DNA of 12,751 nt from an uncultured Pseudomonadota bacterium. GTDB lineage: Bacteria; Pseudomonadota; Gammaproteobacteria; Burkholderiales; SG8-39. Below, in pieces: positions 1-7,531 of this stretch (position 1 is the first letter of the stretch; every line of letters starts with the position of its first letter). The stretch lies in assembly GCA_903895005.1 (NCBI GenBank), contig CAITSH010000301.1:1-12751 (forward strand). The letters are read 5' to 3'. The translations under genes were made by a program, and so were the position numbers. Under the pieces are notes generated by a model. That model ran no database searches, was not told the origin of the DNA, and saw nothing but the letters and a program-made list of their open reading frames with translations.

Positions 1-2
1 CC

Positions 3-1091
<1,089 letters not shown>

Positions 1092-1102
1092 GGGCTAAGG
1101 TA

Positions 1103-2533
1103 ATGACCATGTCTATCAACGACAGCCTGGCGACCGTCGCCTACATCGGTGCCACGATCTTGTTCATCCTCAGCCTGGGCGGTCTCTCGAACCCGGAGAC
1201 GTCGCGACGCGGCAACCTCTACGGCATGATCGGCATGGCCATCGCCGTGCTCGCCACGGTGCTCGGCCCGCGTGTCTCGGCGGCGGGCATTCCATGGATC
1301 ATCGGTGCGATGGTCGCCGGCGGCGGTATCGGACTGTACGCCGCGCGCACCGTGCAGATGACGCAGATGCCCGAACTGGTCGCGCTGATGCACAGCCTGG
1401 TCGGCCTTGCCGCGATGTTGGTCGGCTTCGCCACCTATATCGACCCCGCGGCATCGGCGCCCTTCACCGGCGCGGCCAAGGCCATCCATGAGATGGAAAT
1501 CTATGTCGGCATCCTGATCGGTGCGGTGACCTTGTCGGGTTCGGTCATCGCCTTTGGAAAACTGTCGGGCAAGATCGGCGGCAAGCCGCTGTTGTTGCCG
1601 GGTCGGCACTGGCTCAACCTCGCGGGCCTGCTCGTGGTTATTTATTTTGGCCGCGAATTCCTGCACGCCGAAACCATGGCCCAGGGCATGACGCCGCTGA
1701 TCGTGATGACCGTGATTGCGCTGCTATTTGGCATCCACATGGTAATGGCCATCGGTGGTGCCGACATGCCGGTGGTGGTGTCCATGCTCAACAGCTACTC
1801 GGGCTGGGCGGCGGCGGCGACCGGGTTCATGCTGTCCAATGACTTGTTGATCGTCATCGGCGCGCTGGTGGGTTCGAGCGGCGCCATCCTGTCCTACATC
1901 ATGTGCCAGGCGATGAATCGCAATTTCATCAGCGTCATCGCGGGCGGTTTTGGCACCTCGGGAGGGTCGCCCGCGCCCGCCGGTGGCGCTGCGGCACCGG
2001 CCGGCGAAGTCGCGCCGATCGAAGCGGCCGAAACGGCAGAACTGCTGCGTGAATCAAAGAGCGTGATCATCGTTCCGGGCTACGGCATGGCGGTCGCTCA
2101 GGCACAGCACACGGTGTATGAGATCACCAAGTTCCTGCGTGAAAAAGGCGTCAATGTGCGATTTGGCATCCACCCGGTCGCCGGGCGCATGCCGGGGCAC
2201 ATGAACGTGCTGCTCGCCGAGGCGCGCGTGCCCTACGACATCGTGATGGAAATGGACGAGATCAACGAGGACTTCCCCGACACCGATGTGGTGATGGTCA
2301 TCGGCGCCAACGACATCGTCAACCCCGCCGCACAGGAAGACCCGACAAGCCCCATCGCGGGCATGCCGGTGCTCGAGGTGTGGAAGGCCAAGACCACCAT
2401 CGTCATGAAGCGCAGCATGGCCTCTGGCTATGCCGGCGTCGACAATCCGCTGTTCTACAAGGACAACAACCGTATGTTGTTCGGTGATGCCAAGAAAATG
2501 CTGGACGAAGTGCTGGTGGTGCTCAAGTCCTGA
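1103..2533 (+). CDS. pntB: NAD(P) transhydrogenase subunit beta
   Basis: This is the beta subunit of the membrane transhydrogenase and supplies the proton channel (domain II) and NADP(H)-binding domain III. It is complete at 476 residues, close to the family's usual 460-480. The N-terminal ~280 residues are strongly hydrophobic, with many membrane helices. A short Gly/Ala/Pro linker at about 285-300 leads into the soluble domain. That domain carries the NADP(H) motif [11 protein letters not shown] (residues 324-334), the [14 protein letters not shown] loop, and [14 protein letters not shown] (436-449), all hallmarks of PntB. The start is ambiguous between ATG 1103 and ATG 1109. AGGG (1091-1094) is 8 nt from the first, and CTAAGG (1095-1100) is 8 nt from the second. 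The gene is certainly co-transcribed with pntA, 11 bases upstream. Confidence 0.97.
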   Translation: MTMSINDSLATVAYIGATILFILSLGGLSNPETSRRGNLYGMIGMAIAVLATVLGPRVSAAGIPWIIGAMVAGGGIGLYAARTVQMTQMPELVALMHSLVGLAAMLVGFATYIDPAASAPFTGAAKAIHEMEIYVGILIGAVTLSGSVIAFGKLSGKIGGKPLLLPGRHWLNLAGLLVVIYFGREFLHAETMAQGMTPLIVMTVIALLFGIHMVMAIGGADMPVVVSMLNSYSGWAAAATGFMLSNDLLIVIGALVGSSGAILSYIMCQAMNRNFISVIAGGFGTSGGSPAPAGGAAAPAGEVAPIEAAETAELLRESKSVIIVPGYGMAVAQAQHTVYEITKFLREKGVNVRFGIHPVAGRMPGHMNVLLAEARVPYDIVMEMDEINEDFPDTDVVMVIGANDIVNPAAQEDPTSPIAGMPVLEVWKAKTTIVMKRSMASGYAGVDNPLFYKDNNRMLFGDAKKMLDEVLVVLKS

Positions 2534-2585
2534 CTGCGGGGGGCTTGACGGGTCTGCTGCAAAAGTGCGGCGTGACGTTTCAACC

Positions 2586-2605
2586 AAAAAATGGCGCGCG
2601 GCGCC
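2586..2605 (-). terminator. A-tract plus GC hairpin; intrinsic-terminator-like only on the minus strand
   Basis: Six A (2586-2591) and one T precede a perfect 5-bp hairpin, GGCGC (2593-2597), loop GCG, GCGCC (2601-2605). Read on the minus strand this is a GC stem followed after one base by six T, which is the layout of a weak Rho-independent terminator. No minus-strand gene lies nearby. On the + strand the stem ends one base before the GGAG (2607-2610) of the next gene, so it may act on translation instead. The stem is short and function is unproven. Confidence 0.3.
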
Positions 2606-2615
2606 CGGAGCGATT

Positions 2616-4004
2616 ATGAAATTGCCTGTCAGCATCCTTTCCTTTTTCATGTTTTCAGGCGGGGCCTTCGCTGCCGGCGCGGCGGGGGACGGCCCCGCTA
2701 TCGCCGGTATTCCGATTGATTTCATCCTGTTCGCGCTGACGCTGCTGGGGGTGGCGCTGTTCCACAACCACACCCTGCGTGTCGGCCTGACCGGGCTTGC
2801 CACCATCACGCTCTACAAGGTGTTTGTCGCCGGATTTCACCACGGCCCCGGATTCGGCGGTTTTGTGGTGCACATGCAGAACGAGTGGGTGATGCTGGCA
2901 AATTTGTTGTGCCTGCTGATGGGCTTCTCGCTGTTGTCCAAGCACTTCGAGGACAGCAAGGTGCCGGCGATGCTGCCCAAATACCTGCCCGGTGACTGGA
3001 AGGGGTGCTTTGTCCTGCTGGTGCTGGTGTTCGTGCTCTCGTCCTTTCTTGACAACATTGCAGCCGCGTTGATCGGCGGTGCGGTGGCGCACACGGTGTT
3101 TCGGGGCAAGGTGCACATCGGCTATCTTGCGGCGATTGTCGCGGCCTCCAATGCCGGCGGTTCGGGCAGTGTGGTGGGCGACACCACCACCACCATGATG
3201 TGGATAGACCATGTCGACCCGCGCGATGTTTTTCACGCGTATGTCGCGGCGTCGGTGGCGCTGGTGGTGTGCGGCATCCCCGCCGCTTTCCAGCAGCAAA
3301 AGTATTCGCCCATCATCAAGGACGCTCCTGCCGGCGTGGTAATCGACTGGACGCGCACGGCGATCGTGATTTTCATCCTCGTCATCGCGATCATCGTCAA
3401 TGTCATCATCAACGTCGAGTTCACGGCGCAGTCGGATACTTTTCCGTTTATCGGTGTTGCAGTCTGGCTGGCGATCCTGGTTTCCGCACCGTTGAGGGCG
3501 CCTGACTGGAAGGTGTTGCCCGGTGCCTTCAAGGGGTCGGTGTTCCTACTGTCCCTGGTGCTGAGCGCATCAATGATGCCGGTGGAAAAACTGCCGGTGG
3601 CGTCGTGGCAGACCGCCTTCGGCCTGGGCTTCGTGTCCGCCGTGTTTGACAATATTCCGCTCACGGCGCTTGCGCTCAAGCAGGGCGGGTATGACTGGGG
3701 CATGCTGGCGTATGCCGTTGGCTTCGGCGGGTCGATGATCTGGTTTGGCTCCTCGGCCGGCGTCGCGCTCTCGAGCATGTATCCGGAGGCGCGCTCGGTC
3801 GGCCAGTGGCTCAGGCACGGCTGGCATGTCGCACTCGCCTACGTTGTCGGTTTTTTTGTGTTGCTCGCCGTGCTCGGTTGGCAGCCGCATCCGAAGCGGA
3901 CGGCGGTCCCCGCTCCGGAGACGGACACGGCAGTCAGGGTACCGGAGATCGCAAGGCCTGCGTCAGCGCCTGTGGCGGCCGACACCATGAAAAAAGGCAA
4001 TTAG
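2616..4004 (+). CDS. NhaD/ArsB-like ion transporter (ion transporter superfamily; putative Na+/H+ antiporter)
   Basis: This is a 462-residue polytopic inner-membrane protein of the ion transporter superfamily. It most resembles NhaD-type Na+/H+ antiporters. The two halves carry matching motifs: SSFLDNIAAAL (D146, N147) and SAVFDNIPLTAL (D345, N346), as expected of the superfamily's inverted repeat. The segment ASNAGG...GDTTTTMMW (G188-D189 onward) closely matches the NhaD-type GD(V/T)TTTM(L/M)W signature. The chosen start at 2616 has GGAG 5 nt upstream and gives a signal-peptide-like N terminus (MKLPVSILSFFMFSGGAFA). The same frame stays open back to 2430 inside pntB, but that extension overlaps pntB coding sequence and has no membrane or signal character. 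The C-terminal ~35 residues are a hydrophilic Pro/Ala-rich tail. The gene lies 82 bases after pntB and 35 before the CPA2 antiporter. The transported ion is not settled; Na+/H+ exchange is the best guess. Confidence 0.82.
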   Translation: MKLPVSILSFFMFSGGAFAAGAAGDGPAIAGIPIDFILFALTLLGVALFHNHTLRVGLTGLATITLYKVFVAGFHHGPGFGGFVVHMQNEWVMLANLLCLLMGFSLLSKHFEDSKVPAMLPKYLPGDWKGCFVLLVLVFVLSSFLDNIAAALIGGAVAHTVFRGKVHIGYLAAIVAASNAGGSGSVVGDTTTTMMWIDHVDPRDVFHAYVAASVALVVCGIPAAFQQQKYSPIIKDAPAGVVIDWTRTAIVIFILVIAIIVNVIINVEFTAQSDTFPFIGVAVWLAILVSAPLRAPDWKVLPGAFKGSVFLLSLVLSASMMPVEKLPVASWQTAFGLGFVSAVFDNIPLTALALKQGGYDWGMLAYAVGFGGSMIWFGSSAGVALSSMYPEARSVGQWLRHGWHVALAYVVGFFVLLAVLGWQPHPKRTAVPAPETDTAVRVPEIARPASAPVAADTMKKGN

Positions 4005-4022
4005 CCAGCACAGCGAATTGCC
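3990..4022 (-). terminator. A-tract plus 7-bp hairpin; intrinsic-terminator-like only on the minus strand
   Basis: Six A (3990-3995) are followed by GGCAATT (3996-4002), a 13-base loop, and AATTGCC (4016-4022), a perfect 7-bp stem. On the minus strand the stem runs directly into six T. The left arm overlaps the last codons and stop of the NhaD-like gene. The right arm abuts GGTAAGG, the likely ribosome-binding site of the following antiporter. It could therefore be a translational coupling element on the + strand or a terminator of antisense transcription. The AT-rich stem and long loop make it weak. Confidence 0.3.
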
Positions 4023-4039
4023 GGTAAGGTCGGCGCACG

Positions 4040-5419
4040 ATGCCCGTCTTTCCTGAAAATATCCGCCCCCGTCCCATGAAGGCCTTTTTGTACGGTTGCG
4101 GCCTGGCTTACCTGCTCTGGCTGGTGCTGCCGGCCGCGCATGCGGGTGATGCCGCCGTTTCCGGGCAGACTTTTCTTTGGCTGGCGATCATCCTGGTGGC
4201 GGCGCGCCTGGCGATGCTCGTCGAGCGCATCGGGATGCCGGCGGTGCTTGGCGAACTGCTGGTCGGGGTGCTGCTGGGCAATCTGTCGCTGCTCGGGTTG
4301 CACGCTTTCGAAAAGATCGAGGCCGATCCGATCATTGCCGTACTCGCCGAGCTGGGCGTGGTGATCCTGCTATTCCAGATCGGCCTGGAAACGAACCTTG
4401 GCGACATGAAGCGCGTCGGGATGCGCGCCTTTGCCGTTGCGATCGTCGGCGTGCTGGTGCCGTTTGTGCTCGGCACGTACATCGCCGGCCCCTGGCTGCT
4501 GCCGGGGCTGTCAGCGAATGCCTACCTTTTCATAGGGGCGACTTTGACCGCCACCTCGGTTGGCATCACCGGGCGGGTCTTGCGCGACATCGGGCAACTG
4601 CACTCGGCCGAGTCGCGGATCATTCTGGGTGCCGCGGTGATCGACGACGTGCTCGGGCTGATTATCCTCGCCGTGGTTTCGAGTCTCGTTAAAGAGGGGC
4701 AGGTAAGCGCCCAGGCGGTCGGGCTCATTGTCGTCGAGGCGTTCGCTTTTCTTGCCGGTGCGGTCTATTTCGGAAGGTTGACCGCCCCATGGCTGAGCAG
4801 GTTCCTGTCGCGCATCAGTGCCGGCGTGGCGATGAAAGTGACCCTGCTGCTGGCCGTGGGCTTGCTGCTCTCGTGGCTGGCGCATCACATCGGCCTCGCC
4901 GCGATCGTCGGCGCCTTTGCCGCCGGGCTGCTCCTTGAACCGGTGTTCCTGCGCGATTTTGACAGGCCGGAAATAGAGACCGAGATCCGGCCCCTGCTGG
5001 CGGCACTGCCCGCCCCGGAGCGCGAAAAAATTGATGCCGTGCTCGAGCGTCACGCCCGCCATCACCACCAGATATTGATGGAGCCGCTGGGGCATGTGTT
5101 CGTCCCGGTTTTTTTTGTCTTTACGGGCATGCAGGTAAAACTCGAGGCTTTGACCGATCCGCGCGTAATCGCCATTGCGCTTGGCATCACGCTGGTTGCG
5201 GTCGTTGGCAAGATCGCCGCGGGACTTGCTGCCGGCGCGGTGAGAAAATGGGTGGTCGGATGGGGTATGGTGCCGCGCGGCGAAGTGGGATTGATTTTCG
5301 CAATGGTCGGGCGGCAATTGGGCGTCATTGACGAACAGGTGTTTTCGGTCATGCTCGTCATGGTCATGCTCACCACGCTGGTTACGCCGCCGGTGCTCGG
5401 AAGGCTGTTGCGCAAATAG
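4040..5419 (+). CDS. CPA2-family cation:proton antiporter (Na+/H+ exchanger domain, no RCK domain)
   Basis: This 459-residue inner-membrane protein exchanges monovalent cations (Na+ or K+) for protons. Family marks are ERIGMPAVLGELLVGVLLG near the N terminus, the TATSVGITGRVL segment, and the double aspartate in VIDDVLGLI (D202, D203), the ion-binding pair of electrogenic members. GAFAAGLLLEPVF and RGEVGLIFAMVG lie near the end. About 12-13 membrane helices are visible. It ends after the exchanger domain and lacks the C-terminal TrkA-N/RCK domain of KefB/KefC. A hydrophilic stretch at about 305-349, including H338 and H341-H343, sits where most relatives have a short loop. ATG 4040 has TAAGG about 10 nt upstream. 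ATG 4076 would give a cleaner signal-like start (MKAFLYGCGLAYLLW) but has no ribosome-binding site. It follows the NhaD-like gene by 35 bases. Confidence 0.88.
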   Translation: MPVFPENIRPRPMKAFLYGCGLAYLLWLVLPAAHAGDAAVSGQTFLWLAIILVAARLAMLVERIGMPAVLGELLVGVLLGNLSLLGLHAFEKIEADPIIAVLAELGVVILLFQIGLETNLGDMKRVGMRAFAVAIVGVLVPFVLGTYIAGPWLLPGLSANAYLFIGATLTATSVGITGRVLRDIGQLHSAESRIILGAAVIDDVLGLIILAVVSSLVKEGQVSAQAVGLIVVEAFAFLAGAVYFGRLTAPWLSRFLSRISAGVAMKVTLLLAVGLLLSWLAHHIGLAAIVGAFAAGLLLEPVFLRDFDRPEIETEIRPLLAALPAPEREKIDAVLERHARHHHQILMEPLGHVFVPVFFVFTGMQVKLEALTDPRVIAIALGITLVAVVGKIAAGLAAGAVRKWVVGWGMVPRGEVGLIFAMVGRQLGVIDEQVFSVMLVMVMLTTLVTPPVLGRLLRK

Positions 5420-5481
5420 GCGGTTTATTCCGGTTAAGCCATGTTTTTTCGTGCTTTTCGCCATGCGGGATTGGTCTGCCT

Positions 5482-5512
5482 TTGCTTGCTATTGGGAGGG
5501 GTGCGGTATAGC
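5482..5512 (+). promoter_or_regulatory. Weak candidate promoter for the TRAP operon
   Basis: TATAGC (5507-5512) resembles a -10 hexamer. Upstream, TTGCTT (5482-5487) gives a 19-nt spacer and TTGCTA (5486-5491) a 15-nt spacer, and neither is ideal. It is placed plausibly, about 115-125 bases before dctP, but it is a guess from eye inspection only. Confidence 0.2.
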
Positions 5513-5573
5513 ATTTGACGGTTTCAGGGTGTGCCAGCCGGCGTGTGACCGCGCCGAGGGTACGACCCGCAGC

Positions 5574-5594
5574 AAAAAAAGGCGCAAAAGCGCC
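5574..5594 (-). terminator. A-tract plus GC hairpin; intrinsic-terminator-like only on the minus strand
   Basis: Seven A (5574-5580) are followed by GGCGC (5581-5585), loop AAAA, and GCGCC (5590-5594). On the minus strand this reads as a 5-bp GC stem with a TTTT loop running directly into seven T, a compact intrinsic-terminator shape. On the + strand no T-run follows. No minus-strand gene is nearby. It would stop antisense transcription coming out of dctP before it enters the upstream antiporter gene, or it may simply be a 5'-leader hairpin. Confidence 0.4.
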
Positions 5595-5623
5595 GCAGAG
5601 TTCACCGAGCAACTCATCACCAC

Positions 5624-5629
5624 AAGGAG
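5624..5629 (+). promoter_or_regulatory. Strong Shine-Dalgarno of dctP (decides start at 5635)
   Basis: AAGGAG lies 5 nt before ATG 5635. The reading frame is open further upstream to 5515, but only the 5635 start has a ribosome-binding site, and it gives a proper Tat signal peptide. Confidence 0.85.
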
Positions 5630-5634
5630 AAGTC

Positions 5635-6777
5635 ATGAGCAAAGATTCATCCCAAGTTTCCAATCGCAGGAAATTCCTGTCCGGCGCCGTCGCAGCCACT
5701 GCCGGCGCGGCTACCCTCGGTTTCCCGAGCATCGTCAAGGCGCAGGGCCCGATCTCGATGCGCTGGCAGTCCACCTGGCCGGCCAAGGATATCTTTCACG
5801 AATACGCCGTTGACTATGCCAAGACGGTAAACGACATGACCGGCGGAGACCTGAAAATCGAGGTGCTGCCTGCCGGTGCCGTGGTACCGGCTTTCGGCCT
5901 GCTCGATGCCGTGTCCAAGGGCACGCTCGACGGCGGTCACGGCGTAATCGTCTACCACTACGGCAAACAGAACGCGCTGGCCCTATGGGGATCCGGTCCG
6001 GCGTACGGCATGGACGCCAACATGCTGCTTGCGTGGCACCGGTGGGGCGGTGGCAAGGAACTGCTTGAGAAGCTCTATTCGTCGGTCGGTGCCAACGTCG
6101 TGTCCTTTCCGTACGGCCCGATGGCGACACAGCCCCTGGGCTGGTTCAAGAAGCCGATTACCAAAGAGGCCGATCTCAAGGGCCTCAAATACCGCACCGT
6201 GGGCATTTCCATCGACGTGTTTACAGCAATGGGTGTGGCGGTCAACGCGCTGCCCGGCGGCGAAATCGTCCCGGCCATGGACCGGGGCCTGCTGGATGCC
6301 GCCGAGTTCAACAACATGTCCTCGGACAAGCTGCTCGGCTTTCCCGATGTGTCCAAGGTGTGCATGCTGCAGAGCTTCCACCAGAACTCCGAGCAATTCG
6401 AAATCATGTTCAACAAGACCAAGTACGACGCGCTGCCGGCGAAGATGAAAGCCATCATCGCCAACGCCGTCACCTCGGCATCGCAGGAACTGACCTGGAA
6501 GGCCATCGACCGCTACTCCAAGGACTACGTCGAGCTCCAGGAAAAGGACAAGGTCAAGTTCTACAAGACTCCCGATGCAATCCTTCAAAAGCAGCTCGAG
6601 GTTTACGACCAAGTCGTCGAGAAAAAATCCTCGGACAACCCGCTCTTCAAGGAAATCGTCGCCTCGCAGAAGAAATTCGCCGAGCGCGCGGTCAAGTGGG
6701 ACATGGACAACAACGTCAACCGTCGCATGGCGTACAACCATTACTACGGCAAGAAGGCCCCTGCCAAGAAGGCCTGA
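5635..6777 (+). CDS. dctP: TRAP transporter substrate-binding protein (DctP family), Tat-exported
   Basis: This is the periplasmic solute receptor of a tripartite ATP-independent (TRAP) transporter, 380 residues long. The N terminus carries a twin-arginine motif, NRRKFLSG (R11, R12), a short Ala-rich hydrophobic stretch and a likely cleavage site after VKA (residue 36). Export of the folded protein by Tat is therefore expected. The mature part shows DctP-family features: the LPAGAVVPAFGLLDAVSKGTLDG region, GLKYRTVG with the conserved Arg (R187) that usually binds the substrate carboxylate, PGGEIVPAMDRGLLDAAEF (E224), and a Lys-rich C terminus. The overall pattern resembles the 2-oxoacid/lactate-type TRAP receptors such as TakP. 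The substrate is therefore probably a small monocarboxylate or 2-oxoacid, but the sequence alone does not prove this. The gene is followed by a strong terminator before dctQ. Confidence 0.92.
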   Translation: MSKDSSQVSNRRKFLSGAVAATAGAATLGFPSIVKAQGPISMRWQSTWPAKDIFHEYAVDYAKTVNDMTGGDLKIEVLPAGAVVPAFGLLDAVSKGTLDGGHGVIVYHYGKQNALALWGSGPAYGMDANMLLAWHRWGGGKELLEKLYSSVGANVVSFPYGPMATQPLGWFKKPITKEADLKGLKYRTVGISIDVFTAMGVAVNALPGGEIVPAMDRGLLDAAEFNNMSSDKLLGFPDVSKVCMLQSFHQNSEQFEIMFNKTKYDALPAKMKAIIANAVTSASQELTWKAIDRYSKDYVELQEKDKVKFYKTPDAILQKQLEVYDQVVEKKSSDNPLFKEIVASQKKFAERAVKWDMDNNVNRRMAYNHYYGKKAPAKKA

Positions 6778-6797
6778 GTATCCTTGAGCCGAAGAGG

Positions 6798-6830
6798 CAC
6801 CATCCGGCATCGCCGGATGGTGTTTTTTTT
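6798..6830 (+). terminator. Strong Rho-independent terminator/attenuator between dctP and dctQ
   Basis: There is a perfect 11-bp stem, CACCATCCGGC (6798-6808) pairing with GCCGGATGGTG (6812-6822), with a 3-base loop and eight T (6823-6830). It starts 20 bases after the dctP stop. Such a structure inside a TRAP operon is expected to end most transcripts after dctP, giving more receptor than membrane subunits. Read-through, or a second promoter in 6831-6907, would supply dctQM. I see no clear promoter in that interval. Confidence 0.92.
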
Positions 6831-6907
6831 AGCTGCTGAATTCCGGTCTTGGCGTTCGTCGTTTCAGTTTTCTGGTCAGAGTACCGTCACATCGAGGTTC
6901 CACCAAC

Positions 6908-7531
6908 ATGCAAAAGCTTCTGATTTCCATCGATAAGATCAGTACTTTCGTCGGGCAGACCTTTGCCTGGATGATCATGGCGCTGACCTTGCTCATTTCC
7001 TGGGAGGTGTTTAGCCGCTACGCGCTGGATCATCCCCACGCCTGGGCCTTTGACGCCATGATCATGATGTACGGCACGTTGTTCATGATGGCCGGTGCCT
7101 ACACCCTGTCCAAAAACGGCCACGTTCGGGGGGACGTGTTGTACGGTTTCTTCCCGCCTCGCCTTCAGGCCGGCCTTGACCTGGTCTTGTACTTTGTGTT
7201 TTTTATCCCCGGTGTCGTCGCGCTGGTTTGGGCCGGCTACCGTTACGCCGGAGAGTCCTGGGCGATCAACGAGCACTCCAACATCACCGCCGACGGCCCG
7301 CCGGTCTATCCGTTCAAGACCGTGATCCCCGTCGCCGGCGCGTTTTTGCTCGCCCAGGGCATTGTCGAAATCATCCGCTGCATCGTCTGCCTGCGTGAAG
7401 GCGAGTGGCCGTCGCGCGAGGCCGACGTCGAGGAAGTCGATGTCGACAAGCTCAAACAGATGGTGCACGTCAAAGACGAGGATATCGCCAAGCTAGATGC
7501 CCTGGTGATCAAGCAGGAGTCGTCCAAATGA
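6908..7531 (+). CDS. dctQ: TRAP transporter small membrane subunit (DctQ family)
   Basis: This is the small integral-membrane subunit that pairs with the large permease of the TRAP system. Its 207 residues contain four predicted membrane helices (about 15-37, 50-70, 90-113 and 134-156). Family motifs are SWEVFSRYAL and the GHVRGDVLY segment after helix 2. A charged 40-residue tail (about 168-207, rich in Asp, Glu and Lys) extends beyond the last helix and should be cytoplasmic; many DctQ proteins end sooner. The ATG at 6908 has GAGG about 10 nt upstream, a modest ribosome-binding site. The stop overlaps the dctM start (ATGA at 7528-7531), so the two are translationally coupled. The gene sits downstream of the dctP terminator, so its level probably depends on read-through. 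Confidence 0.9.
   Translation: MQKLLISIDKISTFVGQTFAWMIMALTLLISWEVFSRYALDHPHAWAFDAMIMMYGTLFMMAGAYTLSKNGHVRGDVLYGFFPPRLQAGLDLVLYFVFFIPGVVALVWAGYRYAGESWAINEHSNITADGPPVYPFKTVIPVAGAFLLAQGIVEIIRCIVCLREGEWPSREADVEEVDVDKLKQMVHVKDEDIAKLDALVIKQESSK

Larger units (their letters stand above)
5420..5634. other. Intergenic leader region upstream of the TRAP operon
   Basis: This is the largest gene-free stretch in the window, 215 bases between the CPA2 antiporter and dctP. I see no convincing + strand terminator for the upstream operon and no tRNA or small ORF with a ribosome-binding site. It contains a weak sigma70-like promoter candidate (5482-5512), an A-tract/hairpin facing the minus strand (5574-5594) and the dctP Shine-Dalgarno sequence. 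The spacing suggests that the TRAP operon has its own promoter here. Confidence 0.6.

Noticed and set aside
2545..2573. TTGACG as a -35 box between pntB and the NhaD-like gene
   Set aside because: No -10-like hexamer at suitable spacing, so a separate promoter is not supported.
2430..2615. N-terminal extension of the NhaD-like frame into pntB
   Set aside because: It overlaps conserved pntB codons in another frame. The start at 2616 has a GGAG site and gives a signal-like N terminus.
2054..2809. Minus-strand open frame across the pntB end and the NhaD-like start
   Set aside because: It spans two clear + strand genes and has low-complexity His/Val-rich translation without family motifs.
3181..3195. 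Short CAC/ACC run (simple repeat)
   Set aside because: It encodes the conserved TTTT of the transporter signature; it is coding constraint, not a repeat element.
4511..5464. Minus-strand open frame opposite the CPA2 antiporter
   Set aside because: It is strongly hydrophilic and Arg/Gln/His-rich, as expected of the complement of a membrane-protein gene. No start signal is visible.
5471..5487. Possible sigma54 (-24/-12) promoter upstream of dctP, TGGTC...TTGCT
   Set aside because: The GG and GC elements are separated by one base too few (9 instead of 10), and the -24 block matches poorly.
5515..5543. TTGACG as a -35 box upstream of dctP
   Set aside because: Nothing resembling a -10 lies 16-18 bases downstream; the sequence there is GC-rich.
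5983..6810. Minus-strand open frame of 275 codons opposite dctP
   Set aside because: It is antisense to a well-supported receptor gene, and the apparent protein has no recognisable fold or motif.
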